Below are positions 43,407 to 53,600 of a stretch of DNA of 64,000 nucleotides, in pieces. How positions within the stretch are numbered: position 1 is the stretch's first letter; each line of letters starts with the position of its first letter. The notes beneath the pieces were generated by a model, which did not search any database, had not been told where the DNA came from, and saw only the letters and a list, made by a program, of their open reading frames with translations. The stretch lies in NCBI GenBank assembly GCA_038239345.1, contig JBBSEX010000016.1, positions 69,049 to 133,048 on the forward strand. Direction: 5' to 3'. The DNA comes from JBBSEX01 sp038239345. Its GTDB lineage: Bacteria; Acidobacteriota; Terriglobia; Bryobacterales; Bryobacteraceae. The translations under genes were made by a program, and so were the position numbers.

Positions 43407-46373
43407 TTAGAACGTGCGACCGATGGAAAAGCGGAAGGTGCTGCGCTTTTCAAAGAAGGGTGCGGGCGCGCCGATGGTGCTCACCGCATTGAGGAACGTC
43501 GCCTCATTCGGGAACATCGAGCGGTCCGCAACAACCGGCGGTTGCAGATACTGGCGAACGATACTTGGATTGTATGCCCAGTAAATCCGGAACGGCGCGT
43601 TAACCACCGGCATCAATACCTGCAACTCAAGACCGGTGGAAGCGCGCATCTTCTGCGTGCCTTGCTCCACCACGGCATTCCCGCTGAAGCCGGCCGTGGG
43701 AAACTGGGAATTCAATTGTTTGATCCGGTCCGGATTCAAGCGTAATTGGTTCGGCAACAAGAGGCGATCGATTCCAGCGTCGAAGAAGTAAGCTAGCGTC
43801 ACCGGTCCCACGATCGGAATACGATATTCAAAGTTAGCCACCGCCGAAGTATCGCCACCGGGGAATACCAATTGGTAGATGGGTATCTGCTGCGTCACTG
43901 CCTGTAGGGTTGAACTGCCATCGGATCCGATTACCTTCTGTTGGCGCGGCGTGCCGTTGTTGTTGTACACCTTAATAGTCCCGACGCTTGGAATGTAAGC
44001 AATCGGGCTGATACCCCAGATGTCAAATCCGCGAATGTCGTTTTCACCACCCATATAAAAGCGGCTGAAGGGCGGCGCGACTTTGCCCGAATACCCCGTG
44101 AGGAATCTGCCTAGAAAATGCATTCCGATGACGTGCCCTTGCTTGAACCCATGGCGGAAATATTTCGCGTCCAGCGTGGGTTGTACCGTGTCGACGTTGC
44201 CTCCCAGCGGTCCGCCGGAGAACGCTACCGTGGCGAATAATTCTCTGCCGGCGGTAGGTGTAATCGGATGGTTCACCGTGTTGTAGGTGTAAGACGGAAT
44301 GATCTGGCTGGTCTTGATACCTTGCAGCGAATTCGGTCCGCCGACGCCCTGGAAGTAAAGGTAATCGAAATACGTCGACGCCGCCGTGGTCAGTGTCTTG
44401 ATGTTCTGGATGTTGTAGCCGTAGCTTAAGCCGAGGCGCGCGAAACTGCGCTTCAGGGGGTAGTTCGCGAACGCCGTAAAGCCGCGCCCATTGGATACGT
44501 AATTCAACAGATTATTCGCACCCAGCGAGTTATACAACGGTATCAGGTTCTGTCCGCTAAGCACCGAAGCTTCACGCCCCTGGTCGTAATTGAATCGCTG
44601 CAGGAACACAGTGAAGCCGACTTGTAAAGGACGGTCCAGAAAGTAAGGCTCGGTGAAGCCCAGCGTCACGTCGCGAATGCGCGTCCCTAACTGCGTGGAA
44701 AGCGACAGCGTTTCACCCAGACCCAGGAAGTTATTGGTGGAGTACGAAAAGCCGACGAAGCTGCCCGAGATACCGGACACGCCGCCGTTCAGCTGTACCG
44801 AATTTTTACCGCGTTCCTTCACCTTCAGCGTTACATCGACGGTGTTCGTCTTCGTGTCGCGCTTAATGTCGGCGGCTTCGTTTTCCTTCAACACCTCAAA
44901 GTAGCCCAGCTGGTTCAAGCGCAAAATGCTCAGCTCCCACAAGCGGGTGTTGAACATGTCGCCTTCGTCGATCAGCAGCTCGCGCCGGATCACCTTGTCT
45001 CGGGTAGTGGTGTTGCCCGCGAAATCGATACGCCGGACAAAGAATTGCTTGCCTTCGTCCACCGTGAGAGTCAGATCGATCTGATCGGTATTGGGGAGCG
45101 GATCAAACGATGGTTCAGGAACGAAATCGATATAGCCGAACTGTCCGTAAAGCTTGCGTAGATTTTCGATACCTTTACGTAGCTTGCCGGTGGAGAACAC
45201 ATCGCCGGTCTGCATGGCAAACAGCGGACCCATCAAGGCATCGGGTGTCTTGAACAGTTTCACGCCGACGAAGTTGATTTTGTTCAATCGATACTTGCGG
45301 CCCTCTTCCACCGTTACGGTGATGTTGGCCCGCTTTCCCGGTTGGCTGGGTTTCCTCTTTTGTATAAACGGAACGTAAAACTTCCCACCGGTAACGTCCA
45401 CGATCTTTACATCGTGCCCTGTTGTGTGCGCCAGGAAGTAGCCGTGTTCCTGATAGAAGTTTCGAATGCGATCCTGATCTTCATCCAGCTTGCTTGAGTC
45501 GAAGGTTTTCGAAAACAGGCTCTCCAGGAAAATCGAATAGGGGATGCCGATCGGATGCAGGTTCTTCATCGACCGGATGACGTCTTTGTCGCTGAAGCTG
45601 TTATTGCCTTCGATGTCGATCAGGCCCACCTTCACCTTTGGACCTTCATCCACCAGGAAATTGATTTCCAGGGAGGACGGCGGGATCTGGCGGATCTGTG
45701 GAGTTACCGTCGCGTACTGCCGGCCCCGTTCGGAAAGATAATCCTGCAACACGTTCTTCGCATGCTGCACTTTGTTCGGATCATATTGCGATTCCACCGA
45801 CAAGCCGACTTTGCGTTCCTTAAAGCGGTCGAGCACTTCGGAGACTTGGATCGATTTCAACCCGTCGTACTTGATAGAGCGAACGACGCGGCGTTCCACG
45901 ACGACAAAACGCACGATCCAACCAGATTTACCTTGCTCCCGTTCCAGACGGATATCGTCGAAACGGCCAGTGTTCCAGAGCGCCATGAAGTCGCGATGGA
46001 GCGCTGCTTCGTCGTATTGGTCGCCCTTCTTCGTAAAGATCAAGGCTTTCAACGTATCTTGCGGTACGCGCCGTGCGCCGCGGAATTCAATGCTTTCCAC
46101 GACATCTTCGGCCTTGCCGGCCGGCGGTTCCACGGCTGCCTTGGGGACTTCCATCGTGGGCTTCTGACCTTTAGCCGGAGTCTCGGGAGCTGTGGGTACG
46201 GATTCGAAAGGATTGGGCTTCTTGGGCTGTTCTTGTGGAGCGGGCTGACCCGGCTGTTGCCCAGACTGTTGCCCAGACTGTTGCGCAAATAGCGCAGGCC
46301 CGGCCAATGCAGTGATTGAACAGAGAAGACAGACCGATAGGGCGTGCAGGCATCCAGGCCTGTTGAACATCAT
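43407..46373 (-). CDS. bamA: Outer-membrane protein assembly factor BamA (Omp85)
   Basis: A 988-residue Omp85 protein. After a signal peptide comes a low-complexity Gln/Pro/Lys segment (about 30-85) with the repeat SGQQSGQQPGQ, then POTRA domains (about 95-480; VVESIEFRGARRVPQDTLKA, INFVGVKLFKTPDALMG, RRIDFAGNTTTRDKVIRREL), and a C-terminal 16-strand barrel ending FRFSIGRTF, the beta-signal. The barrel includes GGENDIRGFDIWGISP, like the conserved VRGF loop. It inserts outer-membrane proteins. The short SGQQ repeat at 46254-46284 is a tandem one. Starts 100 bases below the hemY stop. Confidence 0.96.
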   Translation of the reverse strand: MMFNRPGCLHALSVCLLCSITALAGPALFAQQSGQQSGQQPGQPAPQEQPKKPNPFESVPTAPETPAKGQKPTMEVPKAAVEPPAGKAEDVVESIEFRGARRVPQDTLKALIFTKKGDQYDEAALHRDFMALWNTGRFDDIRLEREQGKSGWIVRFVVVERRVVRSIKYDGLKSIQVSEVLDRFKERKVGLSVESQYDPNKVQHAKNVLQDYLSERGRQYATVTPQIRQIPPSSLEINFLVDEGPKVKVGLIDIEGNNSFSDKDVIRSMKNLHPIGIPYSIFLESLFSKTFDSSKLDEDQDRIRNFYQEHGYFLAHTTGHDVKIVDVTGGKFYVPFIQKRKPSQPGKRANITVTVEEGRKYRLNKINFVGVKLFKTPDALMGPLFAMQTGDVFSTGKLRKGIENLRKLYGQFGYIDFVPEPSFDPLPNTDQIDLTLTVDEGKQFFVRRIDFAGNTTTRDKVIRRELLIDEGDMFNTRLWELSILRLNQLGYFEVLKENEAADIKRDTKTNTVDVTLKVKERGKNSVQLNGGVSGISGSFVGFSYSTNNFLGLGETLSLSTQLGTRIRDVTLGFTEPYFLDRPLQVGFTVFLQRFNYDQGREASVLSGQNLIPLYNSLGANNLLNYVSNGRGFTAFANYPLKRSFARLGLSYGYNIQNIKTLTTAASTYFDYLYFQGVGGPNSLQGIKTSQIIPSYTYNTVNHPITPTAGRELFATVAFSGGPLGGNVDTVQPTLDAKYFRHGFKQGHVIGMHFLGRFLTGYSGKVAPPFSRFYMGGENDIRGFDIWGISPIAYIPSVGTIKVYNNNGTPRQQKVIGSDGSSTLQAVTQQIPIYQLVFPGGDTSAVANFEYRIPIVGPVTLAYFFDAGIDRLLLPNQLRLNPDRIKQLNSQFPTAGFSGNAVVEQGTQKMRASTGLELQVLMPVVNAPFRIYWAYNPSIVRQYLQPPVVADRSMFPNEATFLNAVSTIGAPAPFFEKRSTFRFSIGRTF

Positions 46374-46472
46374 CTAAAACTGGTTCCTTTCCACTCTGCG
46401 CCTAGAGGCTGACGTTCCCCGCACAGGCTTGGTTTCACGCGATGAATTTTGATGCAACTCGAATCCCCTATT

Positions 46473-47852
46473 TTAACTGAACGTGGGCCGCATCGGGGAA
46501 TGCCCCGGTAGCCCTGGTTGCGCTTCCGCCGCAGCGCGGCCCAAGCGGATGCAATCCGGTATCCCGATACCGGAGTAAGCATTGCCGATCAATGAGATCC
46601 CAGGCACTTGCGGCAGCCGGGCGGTAATCGCCGCAACCCGCTTTTGATGCCCCACTTCATACTGCGCCATCGACTGCGGCCAACGGGCGATGGAGTGCCC
46701 AATCGGCTGCACTGTGACGCCCATGATACAGCGAATATCGGCCATCGCGGCCGCTTCCAGCCACTCATCCGATTCATGCATATACTCTCCGCCGAAAAAG
46801 CAACGCAGCAAGACTTTATCCTCTGCTACACGGTAGGCAAACTTCGTGCCAACCCAGGTGCAGGCCCGGATACGCGCCTGTTCGCATTTTGGAACCAGGA
46901 ACCCGAACCCATCCTGTGAGCCGTCGAAGGTGGCGCGATCGTAGATCAGCGATAGAGTGATGGAAGAATTGTAGGGGATCGTGTGGAGGTGTCCGGCAAG
47001 TTCCGGATCCACGGATTCCAGCAGGGCGCTAGCCTGATATGCCGGACAAGCGAGGATAGCATGGCTAGCATCCAACCAGTTGCCATCCACGCGCAAACGC
47101 AGGCCGTCGCCGGAGCGCTCTATTGTTTCCACGCAGCCGTGAAAAACATCGGGCCCGATGCGCGTCGATAGCGTTTGCGTCAACTGGCCCATCCCGCCCT
47201 GCAATGTCCGGAACATTGCCCCCGTGGACGGCGGGGCCTGGCGGCGCTCCTCCAGTATGCCTTTGGTCAGACTGCCGTATTTCTTGGCGCTATCGACGAA
47301 GCGTGGCAGCACGCTTTGGGCGCTCAACTTTTCCGGATCGCCCCCATATACGCCGGCCAGCAGCGGCTCAGCCAGATAGTCTACTGCTTCCTGGCCATAA
47401 TGTTCACTAACAAAATCGGCGACCGAGATGTCTTCCTGGGGCGAGTTCAGCGGATTGCGGAAGTATTCCAGACCCATGCGGATTTTCGTGGTCCAACTCA
47501 GCAGTGGGGAGCGCAGCGTAGGCCCGAACTTCGTCGGCACCATCATCAGCAAACCGTCGGGCATGCGCACCAGCCGGCCCTTCTTCACGATGTAGGTGAT
47601 GCGGCGATTGTCGTTGGAAGAGATCACCTGACCGCCGAGGCCAAGTTCTTCGATCAGTTCCAGAGCGGCGGGCTTCGTAGCGAGAAAACTGTCAGGCCCG
47701 TCTTCGAGCAGGCAGCCTTCCAGCCGCCGTGTCTGAATGACACCGCCAAGACGGTTTTGTTCGATGAGATGAAAGGCGATGCCGGCTTTATGGAGGTAAT
47801 ACGCGGCGGAGAGACCCGAGATTCCTCCGCCGACGATGACGATTCGATTCAC
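46473..47852 (-). CDS. hemY: Oxygen-dependent protoporphyrinogen / coproporphyrinogen oxidase
   Basis: A 459-residue FAD protein with the dinucleotide motif VIVGGGISGLSAAYYLHKAG at the start and EDGPDSFLATKPAALELIEE, then the C-terminal GIGIPDCIRLGRAAAE, all typical of the HemG/HemY family (PPOX) that oxidises the porphyrinogen late in haem synthesis. It is 6 bases after hemE, forming hemE-hemY. The middle domain (RMGLEYFRNPLNSPQEDISV) is complete. Confidence 0.93.
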   Translation of the reverse strand: MNRIVIVGGGISGLSAAYYLHKAGIAFHLIEQNRLGGVIQTRRLEGCLLEDGPDSFLATKPAALELIEELGLGGQVISSNDNRRITYIVKKGRLVRMPDGLLMMVPTKFGPTLRSPLLSWTTKIRMGLEYFRNPLNSPQEDISVADFVSEHYGQEAVDYLAEPLLAGVYGGDPEKLSAQSVLPRFVDSAKKYGSLTKGILEERRQAPPSTGAMFRTLQGGMGQLTQTLSTRIGPDVFHGCVETIERSGDGLRLRVDGNWLDASHAILACPAYQASALLESVDPELAGHLHTIPYNSSITLSLIYDRATFDGSQDGFGFLVPKCEQARIRACTWVGTKFAYRVAEDKVLLRCFFGGEYMHESDEWLEAAAMADIRCIMGVTVQPIGHSIARWPQSMAQYEVGHQKRVAAITARLPQVPGISLIGNAYSGIGIPDCIRLGRAAAEAQPGLPGHSPMRPTFS

Positions 47853-47858
47853 AACTGC

Positions 47859-48881
47859 TTAGGGGCGAAATTCGCGTACCATCTCAACCACCGCTTTCAC
47901 GCTATCGACCGGTGTTTCCGGTAGAATTCCGTGGCCCAGATTGAAAATATGGCCGGGACGAGCGCCGGTACGTTTCAGCAGCTCATGGACGCGCATTTTC
48001 AACTCCGGCAAAGGCGCAAAGAGAACCGCCGGATCCAGATTGCCCTGAACGGCGGCTCGATAGCTCATCTCCATCCAGGCTTGATCGATATTGATCCGCC
48101 AATCGACGCCGATGACATCACCCCCGGCGGCATGCAGTTCTTTGAAGAAGCCCGCGGCCCCAGTGCCGAAATGAATCACCGGTACGCCGGTCCCGCGAAT
48201 GCGTTCAATCAGCGCTCGGGAATAGGGCGCGACGTAGCGCACATAATCGTCCGGCCCCAGCGCCCCTACCCAACTATCGAAAACTTGAATCGCCCGCGCG
48301 CCGGAGTTCACCTGCATCACGCCAAACAATCCCAGAACATCAACCAACTTGCCCATCAGGCGGCGCCACAGCGTCTCATCGCGATACATCATCTGCTTGG
48401 TGCGAAGGAAATTTCGCGACGGGCCGCCTTCAATCATGTAGCTTGCCAGCGTAAACGGCGCGCCCACGAAACCGATCAGCGGAACCCGCCCATTCAGAGC
48501 TTTCACGGCCATCTGAATGGCTTCGCCGACGTAGCCCAGATCCTCGGTATTGGAAATGGAGAGCGAATCGACATCGGACGATGTACGCACCGGATTATCG
48601 ATGTGCGGCCCTTCGCCGGTGAGGAACTTCAGCTTCAGCCCCATCGGCTCCACGGGCAGCAAAAGGTCGGCGAAAATGATGGCCGCATCGACGTCGAGAA
48701 TCTCTACCGGCTGCAGCGTAATCTGCGCCGCTAAGTCGGGACGTTTGCAGATTTCCAGGATGCCGTGCTTGGCACGAATTTCCCGGTACTGCTTCATGTA
48801 GCGGCCCGCCTGCCGCATAAACCATACTGGCCGCACATCGGTGGGCCTCCGGCGGCAAGCATCTAAAAAGCGGCTGTTCAT
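47859..48881 (-). CDS. hemE: Uroporphyrinogen decarboxylase
   Basis: A 340-residue HemE that removes four carboxyl groups from uroporphyrinogen III. The N-terminal RPVWFMRQAGRYMKQYREIR and the ADLLLPVEPMGLKLKF region are signatures; GHIFNLGHGILPETPVDSVK is at the end. The ATG at 48881 overlaps the apbE stop (ATGA), and is preferred to 48896, which would extend into apbE by 19 bases. In the usual hemE-hemH-hemY order the ferrochelatase is absent here. Confidence 0.95.
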   Translation of the reverse strand: MNSRFLDACRRRPTDVRPVWFMRQAGRYMKQYREIRAKHGILEICKRPDLAAQITLQPVEILDVDAAIIFADLLLPVEPMGLKLKFLTGEGPHIDNPVRTSSDVDSLSISNTEDLGYVGEAIQMAVKALNGRVPLIGFVGAPFTLASYMIEGGPSRNFLRTKQMMYRDETLWRRLMGKLVDVLGLFGVMQVNSGARAIQVFDSWVGALGPDDYVRYVAPYSRALIERIRGTGVPVIHFGTGAAGFFKELHAAGGDVIGVDWRINIDQAWMEMSYRAAVQGNLDPAVLFAPLPELKMRVHELLKRTGARPGHIFNLGHGILPETPVDSVKAVVEMVREFRP

Positions 48882-49891
48882 GGGAGCCACGCGCATGCCA
48901 ACTCCGATCTGTCTTCGCAGAGAAAAACGCGAAAGTCTTTGGATTTGTGTTCAGCCGTCCACTGACGGCCTTGGATGTAATACGGCTTGGCCCAGGCTTC
49001 GCTATCGATGGTTTTCGGGGTGACCACGGAAACCGATAGCATGCCTTGCGAGGGAAACCCGGTGCGCGGATCCATTATGTGACTATAGATGCGGCCCTCG
49101 GCGTGAAAGAACTTTTCATAGCTGCCGGAAGTCGACATGGACTGATCTTTCAGCAGCACTGTCTCAATGGCTTTTGAAGTATCGCGCGGATTGCGTATGG
49201 TCACCTTCCATCCCGGCTGGCCAGGAGGAACGCCAATGGCATAAATACTACTTCCACCCCCGGATACCAGGGCTGAAGTCACGCCATTCGCTTTCAGAAT
49301 ATCCGCCATTTTGTCTACCGCATACCCTTTACCAATGCCGCCAGGATCGATTTCCATCCCGTCAACGGCAAAGCGAACGGTGCTGGCCCCGGCATCGAGA
49401 ATCATCTTCTCGTACCCGACCCTTGCCAGCGCCCCGCGTACTTCGGCACGGTGAGGCAAATGACCGCTGCCTTTATAAAACCCCCAGACTTTCATCAGGG
49501 GCCCAACTGTAATATCGAAAGTGCCGTTGCTTAAGCGGCTATATTCCTTGCACGCCGCCAACAACCGAAGCAACTCCGGTGAGACTCGTACCGGTTCCCG
49601 TCCGGCATTCCGATTTACCTCACTCCACTCACTGGCGGGAACATAATTCGACAGCAGACGATCCAGCCGGCGAACTTCTTCCGCCGCCTGTTCTAAAGCT
49701 GAGCGAAGCCGGGTCGCGTCGCCGCCATAGGCTGTCATGGCGTAGTTCGTACCCATGGCGTCCACGGTCATTTCCACCTGGACTGGCTCGCGCGGCGTGC
49801 CCGGACTGTCTTTTCCGGTGGTTCGCGCTGCCCGCGTCTGGCCAGAAACAACAGAAGCAGCCAACAACAAAATTAACACATGGCGTTTCAT
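48878..49891 (-). CDS. apbE: FAD:protein FMN transferase (ApbE)
   Basis: A 337-residue ApbE that attaches FMN covalently to Thr residues of periplasmic flavoproteins. A signal peptide (residues 1-17) is followed by VDAMGTNYAMTAYGG, the flavin-binding IDPGGIGKGYAVDKMADIL and STSGSYEKFF with SHIMDPRTGFP. It lacks a lipobox. It is 14 bases after rbfA and overlaps hemE by 4 bases, so it sits between a translation operon and haem genes, with no flavoprotein target gene nearby. Confidence 0.92.
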   Translation of the reverse strand: MKRHVLILLLAASVVSGQTRAARTTGKDSPGTPREPVQVEMTVDAMGTNYAMTAYGGDATRLRSALEQAAEEVRRLDRLLSNYVPASEWSEVNRNAGREPVRVSPELLRLLAACKEYSRLSNGTFDITVGPLMKVWGFYKGSGHLPHRAEVRGALARVGYEKMILDAGASTVRFAVDGMEIDPGGIGKGYAVDKMADILKANGVTSALVSGGGSSIYAIGVPPGQPGWKVTIRNPRDTSKAIETVLLKDQSMSTSGSYEKFFHAEGRIYSHIMDPRTGFPSQGMLSVSVVTPKTIDSEAWAKPYYIQGRQWTAEHKSKDFRVFLCEDRSELACAWLP

Positions 49892-49905
49892 TAAACCGAT
49901 TTTTT

Positions 49906-50289
49906 TTAGCTTTCGCCGGGGGGAGTTTCCAACTCGGTCTTGGCGCGGCCCTTTTTCACCCGCTTCATGATTTTCTCCAGACGTTCGGCCATATCGGCGG
50001 GGATGCCTGCTTCGAAGTGAAATTCCGGCAAACGAAAAAGCTGCAAACGGTGGCCTATTTCACTCTTCAGGAATCCCTTGGCGCCTTCCAGGGCCAGCAT
50101 CGCTTCTTCCTGAGCGGCACTATCGCCGGGCAGCGAAAGGCAGACACGGGCATGGCGGAAATCGGGGGAAACGTGAACGTCGGTCACGACGACTCCAGCA
50201 ATGCGGGGGTCGGTGAGCTCATATTCGATTAATTCGCCCAGCTCTTCGCGGAGGGCCTCGGACACTCGCAATGCACGGCGTGGATCCAT
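49906..50289 (-). CDS. rbfA: Ribosome-binding factor A
   Basis: A 127-residue RbfA, a 30S maturation factor acting late in 16S rRNA processing. RRALRVSEALREELGELIEY, LTDPRIAGVVVTDVHVSPDF and RHARVCLSLPGDSAAQEEAM are characteristic, and the KH-like fold ends with LPEFHFEAG. It follows DUF503 by 22 bases in the infB operon. A Lys/Arg-rich tail is typical. Confidence 0.95.
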   Translation of the reverse strand: MDPRRALRVSEALREELGELIEYELTDPRIAGVVVTDVHVSPDFRHARVCLSLPGDSAAQEEAMLALEGAKGFLKSEIGHRLQLFRLPEFHFEAGIPADMAERLEKIMKRVKKGRAKTELETPPGES

Positions 50290-50311
50290 CTCTTTAACTT
50301 CCCCGGCCGGG

Positions 50312-50599
50312 TCAGGCCAACCACTCGGTAGTGACGGTTACCAGCATGGCTCCAAGCAAGCCGGACGCTTCCTCTTCGACGGATTGCAATACTTGCTGGG
50401 CATGATCCTGGGAGTTGGCTACAGTCACCGCCGCCACCAACCCCCGTTGCCATAAATCCTGATAATCGATTTCCGACACGGCGACGTTGAACTTATTGCG
50501 GAGACGGTCCTTCAGGCTTTTCACCACCTGGCGCTTGTCCTTCAGCGAATGCGCTTCGCTCAGCCGCAGCTCTAAGGTCAAGACGCCAATGGTGGGCAT
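50312..50599 (-). CDS. DUF503 (YlxP-like) protein
   Basis: A 95-residue protein of the DUF503 family, usually found between infB and rbfA (YlxP in Bacillus). The conserved IGVLTLELRLSEAHSLKDKR and VVKSLKDRLRNKFNVAVSEI are clear. Its function is unproven, presumed to lie in ribosome biogenesis. It starts 28 bases after the infB stop. Confidence 0.93.
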   Translation of the reverse strand: MPTIGVLTLELRLSEAHSLKDKRQVVKSLKDRLRNKFNVAVSEIDYQDLWQRGLVAAVTVANSQDHAQQVLQSVEEEASGLLGAMLVTVTTEWLA

Positions 50600-50627
50600 A
50601 TGTACGCCGCTTTAAGGCGGATAACGG

Positions 50628-53600
50628 TTATAGTTCGGTCGGTACCCGTTCGGACATGAACGCTTCCATCGTATCGCCGGCCTTCAATTCCTGGAAGTTT
50701 GACAGAGCGATACCGCATTCGAAGCCCGTTTTGACTTCGCTGACATCGTTCTTGAAGCGCTTGAGCGTATCCACGCGCCCGGTATGAACGACCACTCCTT
50801 CGCGAGTGACGCGCACCAGACTGTCGCGCTTGATAAAGCCGTCGGTAACCATGCAACCGGCAACCACGCCGACCTTGGTAATCCGGAAGACTTCGCGGAC
50901 CGAGATGCGGCCCTGATAGACTTCCTTGAAAACCGGATCGAGCATTCCCGTCATGGCCTTCTTGACCTCATCGGTCAAGTTATAAATGATGGAGTGCAGG
51001 CGGATTTCCACCTTCTCCTTATCCGCCACAGCGGCCGCGTTCCGTTCCGGCTTTACGTTGAAGCCGATGATGATGGCGCTCGACGTGGAAGCAAGCAGAA
51101 CATCGCTTTCCGTAATCGCGCCGACGCCCGAGCGCAGAACCCGTACCTTCACTTCATCGTTCGATAACGCCTGCAAGCTATCGGAGATCACTTCGGCCGT
51201 TCCGCCGACATCGGCCTTTAGCACGATGTTCAGCTCTTTCGTTTCGCCCTCGCGCAACCGGTCATGTAACTGATCGAGCGTGAGCTTGCCTTTTTGCATG
51301 GCAATATCCCGCGCTTTGGATTCGCGATAGATAACGATTTGCTTAGCCTTCGCCGTATCGGTGACTACCTGGAACGAATCGCCTACATCGGGCATACTGT
51401 CCAGGCCGAGAACTTCCACCGGCACCGAGGGTCCAGCTTCGCGGACGGGGGCGCCGCGATCGTCGAACATGGCGCGCACCTTGCCGAATACCGATCCGCA
51501 GATGAAATAATCGCCGACGCGCAGCGTCCCGTTGCGGACCAGAACCGTGGGAACCGGACCGCGGCCCTTATCCAACTGCGATTCCAGAACCCAACCAACA
51601 CCCGGACGGCCGGGACTGGCTTTCAGATCCTGTACATCGGCCACCAGCAGAATCATTTCCAGCAACAGATCGAGGTTGGTCTTGGCCTTAGCCGAAACCG
51701 GAACCATGACTACATCGCCACCCCAATCTTCGGCGAGTAAACCGCGATCGGCCAGTTGTTGCTTGATCCGCTCGGGCTGGGCATCGGGCTTGTCGATTTT
51801 GTTGATCGCAACAATGATCGGCACCCCGGCTGCCTTGGCGTGATCGATGGCTTCGAGCGTCTGCGGCATCACCCCATCGTCGGCGCTGACTACCAGGACC
51901 ACGATGTCGGTTACCTTCGCCCCGCGGGCACGCATACGGGTGAACGCTTCATGACCCGGTGTGTCGATGAAGACAATGAATTGGCCGTTCTTTTCGACGC
52001 GATAAGCTCCGATGTGCTGCGTAATACCGCCAGCCTCGCGTCCGGCGACATTCGCCACCCGGATCGCGTCGAGGAGCGACGTCTTACCGTGATCGACGTG
52101 GCCCATGATGGTAACCACCGGACCGCGCTTGACCAGATCCTTGTCGTCTTCGGCAAGAACGATTTCCTGCGTCGATTCTTCCTCAAAACTGACCTTGTTA
52201 GTCGAGGCGCCGAAATCGCGCGAGAGCTCTTCGGCCAGCTTCGTATCCAAAGTCTGGTTGATGGTCGCAAAAATTTTGCGTTCAACCAGCTTCTTGATAA
52301 CGTGATTGGCCTTGACTCCCAACTTCTCCGAGAGTTCTTTCACCGTAATGCCGTCGGCGATCGTAATCTCCCGATCAATGACGGGGGGAGGCGCCGGCTG
52401 ATCGCGTCGCGATACCTGCCGGTACATCTTGCCTTCGCGTTCCGTTTCCCGGCGGTGTTCGCCAGGACGTACGCCACCGGGCTTAGTCTGATGACGGCGC
52501 TGGGTGTCGGCTGGAACCGGTGAAGCTGGCTCGATCCGCATCGGCGAAGTCGGATGTAATAAGCGCCGCGGACCACGATTTTGCGGACCACCGGGACCGC
52601 TTGGCGTATAGCTGGGCCCACTGGGACTGCCCGGTCCTCCAGGTCCACGCATCATCGGCTGACCGGGACGAATCGGACCGCGATAAATCGGTTGACCGGG
52701 AGTTGGACTCGCCTGGGGCCGGTTCGGCATGCCGGGGCGGGGAGCGGCCGGAGCAGGCGGCGCCATCGGCGGTTTCGTTAAGCGGGCCACCAGATCCGGG
52801 CGCGGCGGAACAATCGGACGCGCCGCCGGCTGCCCCGCGAGGCTGGGGCGCAGTGGCGGACGAGGAGCCGTCCCTTGGGCATTCTGCTGCTGTCCAGTTG
52901 AAGGTGTCGTTTGCGAGATCGGTGGACCCTGCCGTGGCGGCGCGGGCGTCCGTGGAGGCGCGGGCATCGACGGAGCCTGCCGAGGAAATCCCGGAGCAAC
53001 CGTAGGCTGACGCAATCCTTCGCCCGTTCCCTCCGGAAGAGGTTGCCGGGGGCCGGAAAGTATCTGGCCGGGCCGGGGCGACAGCGTGGGCACGGGCTTT
53101 GCCGGAATGGTCGGTACTGGACGGCGCGCCTGCGGAGCCAAGGGCGTCCGCGGCATCAGCGGAACTCCGGGTTGGGTCGCGGTCTGCTGCGGGGCTGTCG
53201 TTGTCAGAGCAGACGTTGGTGGAGCAGGTGCTGTCGGAGGAGGTGTCGGCGAGTGTGGCGCTGGTGCACCCGGAGCGTGTGCCGTCACGGGCGGCGCGGG
53301 CATTGCCGGAGGCGTCGGCGTGCCGTGCTGACTTTGAAGCGGCTGAGTCTGAACGGGCGGCGTTTGCACGGGCGGTGCCGGTGGTTGCGGTACACGAATC
53401 GCCTGTCGCGGAGGCGTCGGAATCACCGGTGGCGTCGGCGGACGCAGAGGCGGGGATTCGCGATGACCGACCATTCCCGCCAGTGGTGGACGAAGCGGCT
53501 TCGCAGCCAGGCGCCCATTCCCACTATTTTCCGCGCTCTCGTCGGTAGCCGGTTCTTCGGCCGTATCCTGGTGCGCGGCGGCGGCCGCGGCCTTCTCATC

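Noticed and set aside
46254..46284. Tandem CTGTTGCCCAGA repeats as possible CRISPR or VNTR
   Set aside because: Only about three short units that code for SGQQ within BamA; no spacers.
45555..46292. 245-codon plus-strand frame opposite bamA
   Set aside because: Antisense to well-supported POTRA-coding sequence; composition is that of a shadow frame.
47931..48734. 267-codon plus-strand frame opposite hemE
   Set aside because: Antisense to a clear hemE with all signatures; no homology seen.
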